Assembly: GCA_023435435.1 (NCBI GenBank)
Contig: JAEYRW010000200.1
Location: forward strand, 1 to 5,826
Length of the DNA stretch: 5,826 nt
Direction: 5' to 3'
Origin: Bacillota bacterium
Lineage (GTDB): Bacteria > Bacillota > Clostridia > Christensenellales > Aristaeellaceae
The translations under genes were made by a program, and so were the position numbers. The notes beneath the pieces are model-generated. The model had not been told where the DNA came from and ran no database searches. It was given only the letters and a program-made list of their open reading frames with translations. Below, piece by piece: positions 4,882 through 5,826 of the stretch (position 1 is its first letter; every line of letters begins with the position of its first letter).

Positions 4882-5349
4882 ATGAACAAAGCGATATTGA
4901 TTGGAAACCTCACCCGCGATCCCGAAAGCAGGCAGATTCCCTCGGGCGTCTCCTGCGCGACGTTCACGGTCGCCTGCCAGCGCAGGTTCGCGAACGCGCA
5001 GGGCGTCCGGGAAGCGGACTTTATCAACTGCGTTGCCTGGCGGCAGACCGCGGACTTTGCGCTGCGGTATCTGACAAAGGGCGCGAAGATTGTCGTCGAA
5101 GGAAGCATTCAGACCCGTTCCTATGATGCGCAGGACGGGACGAAAAAGTATGTGACCGAGGTTCTGGTCGACAACATTGAGTTTGCCGGCCCCCGCAGCG
5201 ACAACCGTTCCCACGCGGACGATTCATCCTATACCCCCCCGCCGGAACCGCCCGCCAGAAATTCGGATCAGGGCAGCTTCTCAGGCGGCGCGTCTCAGGG
5301 CGCGAGCGGGGGCTTCACCGAGGTCGAAGACGACGAGCTTCCGTTCTGA
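4882..5349 (+). CDS. ssb: single-stranded DNA-binding protein SSB
   Basis: This 155-residue SSB protects single-stranded DNA and recruits replication and repair proteins. The N-terminal OB fold (about 1-104) shows MNKAILIGNLTRDPE, the FINCVAW block ending in Trp53, KGAKIVVEGSIQTRSY (66-81) and VLVDNIEF (94-101). A Ser/Gly/Pro-rich linker leads to the acidic tip DDELPF, the partner-binding tail. The AGGAG SD at 4870-4874 is 7 bases before the ATG. It sits between rpsF and rpsR, the standard arrangement in Bacillota, 15 and 34 bases from its neighbours. Confidence 0.97.
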   Translation: MNKAILIGNLTRDPESRQIPSGVSCATFTVACQRRFANAQGVREADFINCVAWRQTADFALRYLTKGAKIVVEGSIQTRSYDAQDGTKKYVTEVLVDNIEFAGPRSDNRSHADDSSYTPPPEPPARNSDQGSFSGGASQGASGGFTEVEDDELPF

Positions 5350-5383
5350 CCGACCCATTGCATTTGAGCAAGGAGGATAGACT

Positions 5384-5641
5384 ATGTCTGAGGATAAAGG
5401 CGATCGCGGCATGCGCCGCCCGCGCGGCAGAAAGCCCCGCAGGAAGGTTTGCGCCTTCTGCGTTGACAAGATTCAGCACATCGATTACAAGGACGTGGCA
5501 AGGCTCCGCCGCTTCACCAGCGAGCGCGGCAAGATCCTGCCCCGGCGCATGACCGGCACCTGTGCCAAGCATCAGCGCCAGCTCTCGACGGCCATCAAGC
5601 GCGCCCGGACCATCGCGCTTCTGCCGTACGTGTCCGAGTAA
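5384..5641 (+). CDS. rpsR: 30S ribosomal protein bS18, zinc-binding form
   Basis: This 85-residue bS18 has a basic N-terminal extension (RRPRGRKPRRK), then IDYKDVARLRRFTSERGKI and the conserved LPRRMTGT and AIKRARTIALLPYV blocks. It binds 16S rRNA together with bS6 in the 30S platform. Cys23-x2-Cys26 and Cys60-x2-His63 form a plausible zinc site, so this is the C+ form of the protein; many bacteria, including B. subtilis, have a form lacking these residues. AAGGAGG at 5370-5376 lies 7 bases before the ATG. It is the last clear gene of the operon before a GC-rich hairpin. Confidence 0.97.
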   Translation: MSEDKGDRGMRRPRGRKPRRKVCAFCVDKIQHIDYKDVARLRRFTSERGKILPRRMTGTCAKHQRQLSTAIKRARTIALLPYVSE

Positions 5642-5657
5642 GACGCAAAATGAAGCG

Positions 5658-5679
5658 CCGGGGGGCTCTGTCCCCCCGG
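5658..5679 (+). terminator. GC-rich hairpin after rpsR, possible terminator
   Basis: CCGGGGGG (5658-5665) and CCCCCCGG (5672-5679) form a perfect 8-bp stem with loop CTCTGT, 16 bases after the rpsR stop. No T-run follows, so it is not a standard intrinsic terminator. It may protect the mRNA 3' end, cause pausing, or be a dispersed palindromic repeat. The following 120 bases (5681-5803) contain no gene or promoter that I can support; part of it is purine-rich. Confidence 0.45.
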
Positions 5680-5803
5680 ACTCCCCGCCAAAGGAACATT
5701 GGCAGAATGTCAAGTCAAGAGCAAAAAGGAAGCGAGCGAAGAAGGAGAGCGCAAGCCCAAACATTTTCTCGGTCGTTCGTTGATCAAGGAGACGGCCTGC
5801 GAG

Positions 5804-5826
5804 ATGACTTCATTCGAAACATCCCG
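5804..5826 (+). CDS. possible start of a downstream gene, truncated by the window end
   Basis: An ATG at 5804 follows AAGGAG (5786-5791) at a rather long 12-base distance and opens a frame beginning MTSFETS that runs off the window. Seven codons are too few to recognise a family. It is on the same strand as rpsR and could belong to the same transcript if the hairpin at 5658-5679 does not end it. Confidence 0.35.

Noticed and set aside
4393..5214. 273-codon minus-strand open frame opposite rpsF and ssb
   Set aside because: Shadow of two certain genes; no SD and no family resemblance.

Overview
The window looks like a chromosomal segment of a GC-rich, endospore-forming member of the Bacillota (class Clostridia most likely). 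The evidence is a yabP-yabQ-divIC cluster known from spore formers, an rpsF-ssb-rpsR operon, strong AGGAGG-type Shine-Dalgarno (SD) sites and tRNA genes with encoded CCA. Genus cannot be read from the sequence.

Left part (1 to about 975): an accessory patch, visibly less GC-rich than the rest. It carries an IS200/IS605-family element (tnpA on the minus strand, left-end hairpin at 636-656) next to the C-terminal remnant of a tyrosine recombinase (about 692-958, plus strand). The recombinase stop codon lies inside the terminator that follows a tRNA-Met gene, and the gene ends 17 bases from the tRNA 3' end. This layout suggests an old integrative element that used the tRNA 3' end as its attachment site and was later broken, probably by or together with the IS200 insertion.

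Middle-left (975 to 2305, minus strand): a candidate sporulation promoter, then yabP, yabQ and divIC, followed by a consensus sigma-A promoter, initiator tRNA-fMet, elongator tRNA-Met and a strong terminator. YabP and YabQ serve spore coat/cortex formation in the mother cell. DivIC serves the divisome.

Middle-right (2355 to 4287, plus strand): an extended -10 promoter drives a single large membrane-anchored nucleotide-sugar 4,6-dehydratase (CapD/EpsC/PglF/WbpM type), transcribed divergently from yabP.

Right part (4322 to 5826, plus strand): a promoter, a structured leader, then rpsF (bS6), ssb and rpsR (bS18, zinc-binding form), a GC-rich hairpin and the first codons of a possible next gene. 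bS6 and bS18 are 30S subunit partners.

Most of the window is ordinary core genome. The items most worth a second look are the possible antisense RNA and SD-sequestering stem in the IS200 left end, the tRNA/integrase junction with a mismatched T-stem, and the foldable rpsF leader. I found no convincing wholly new system.
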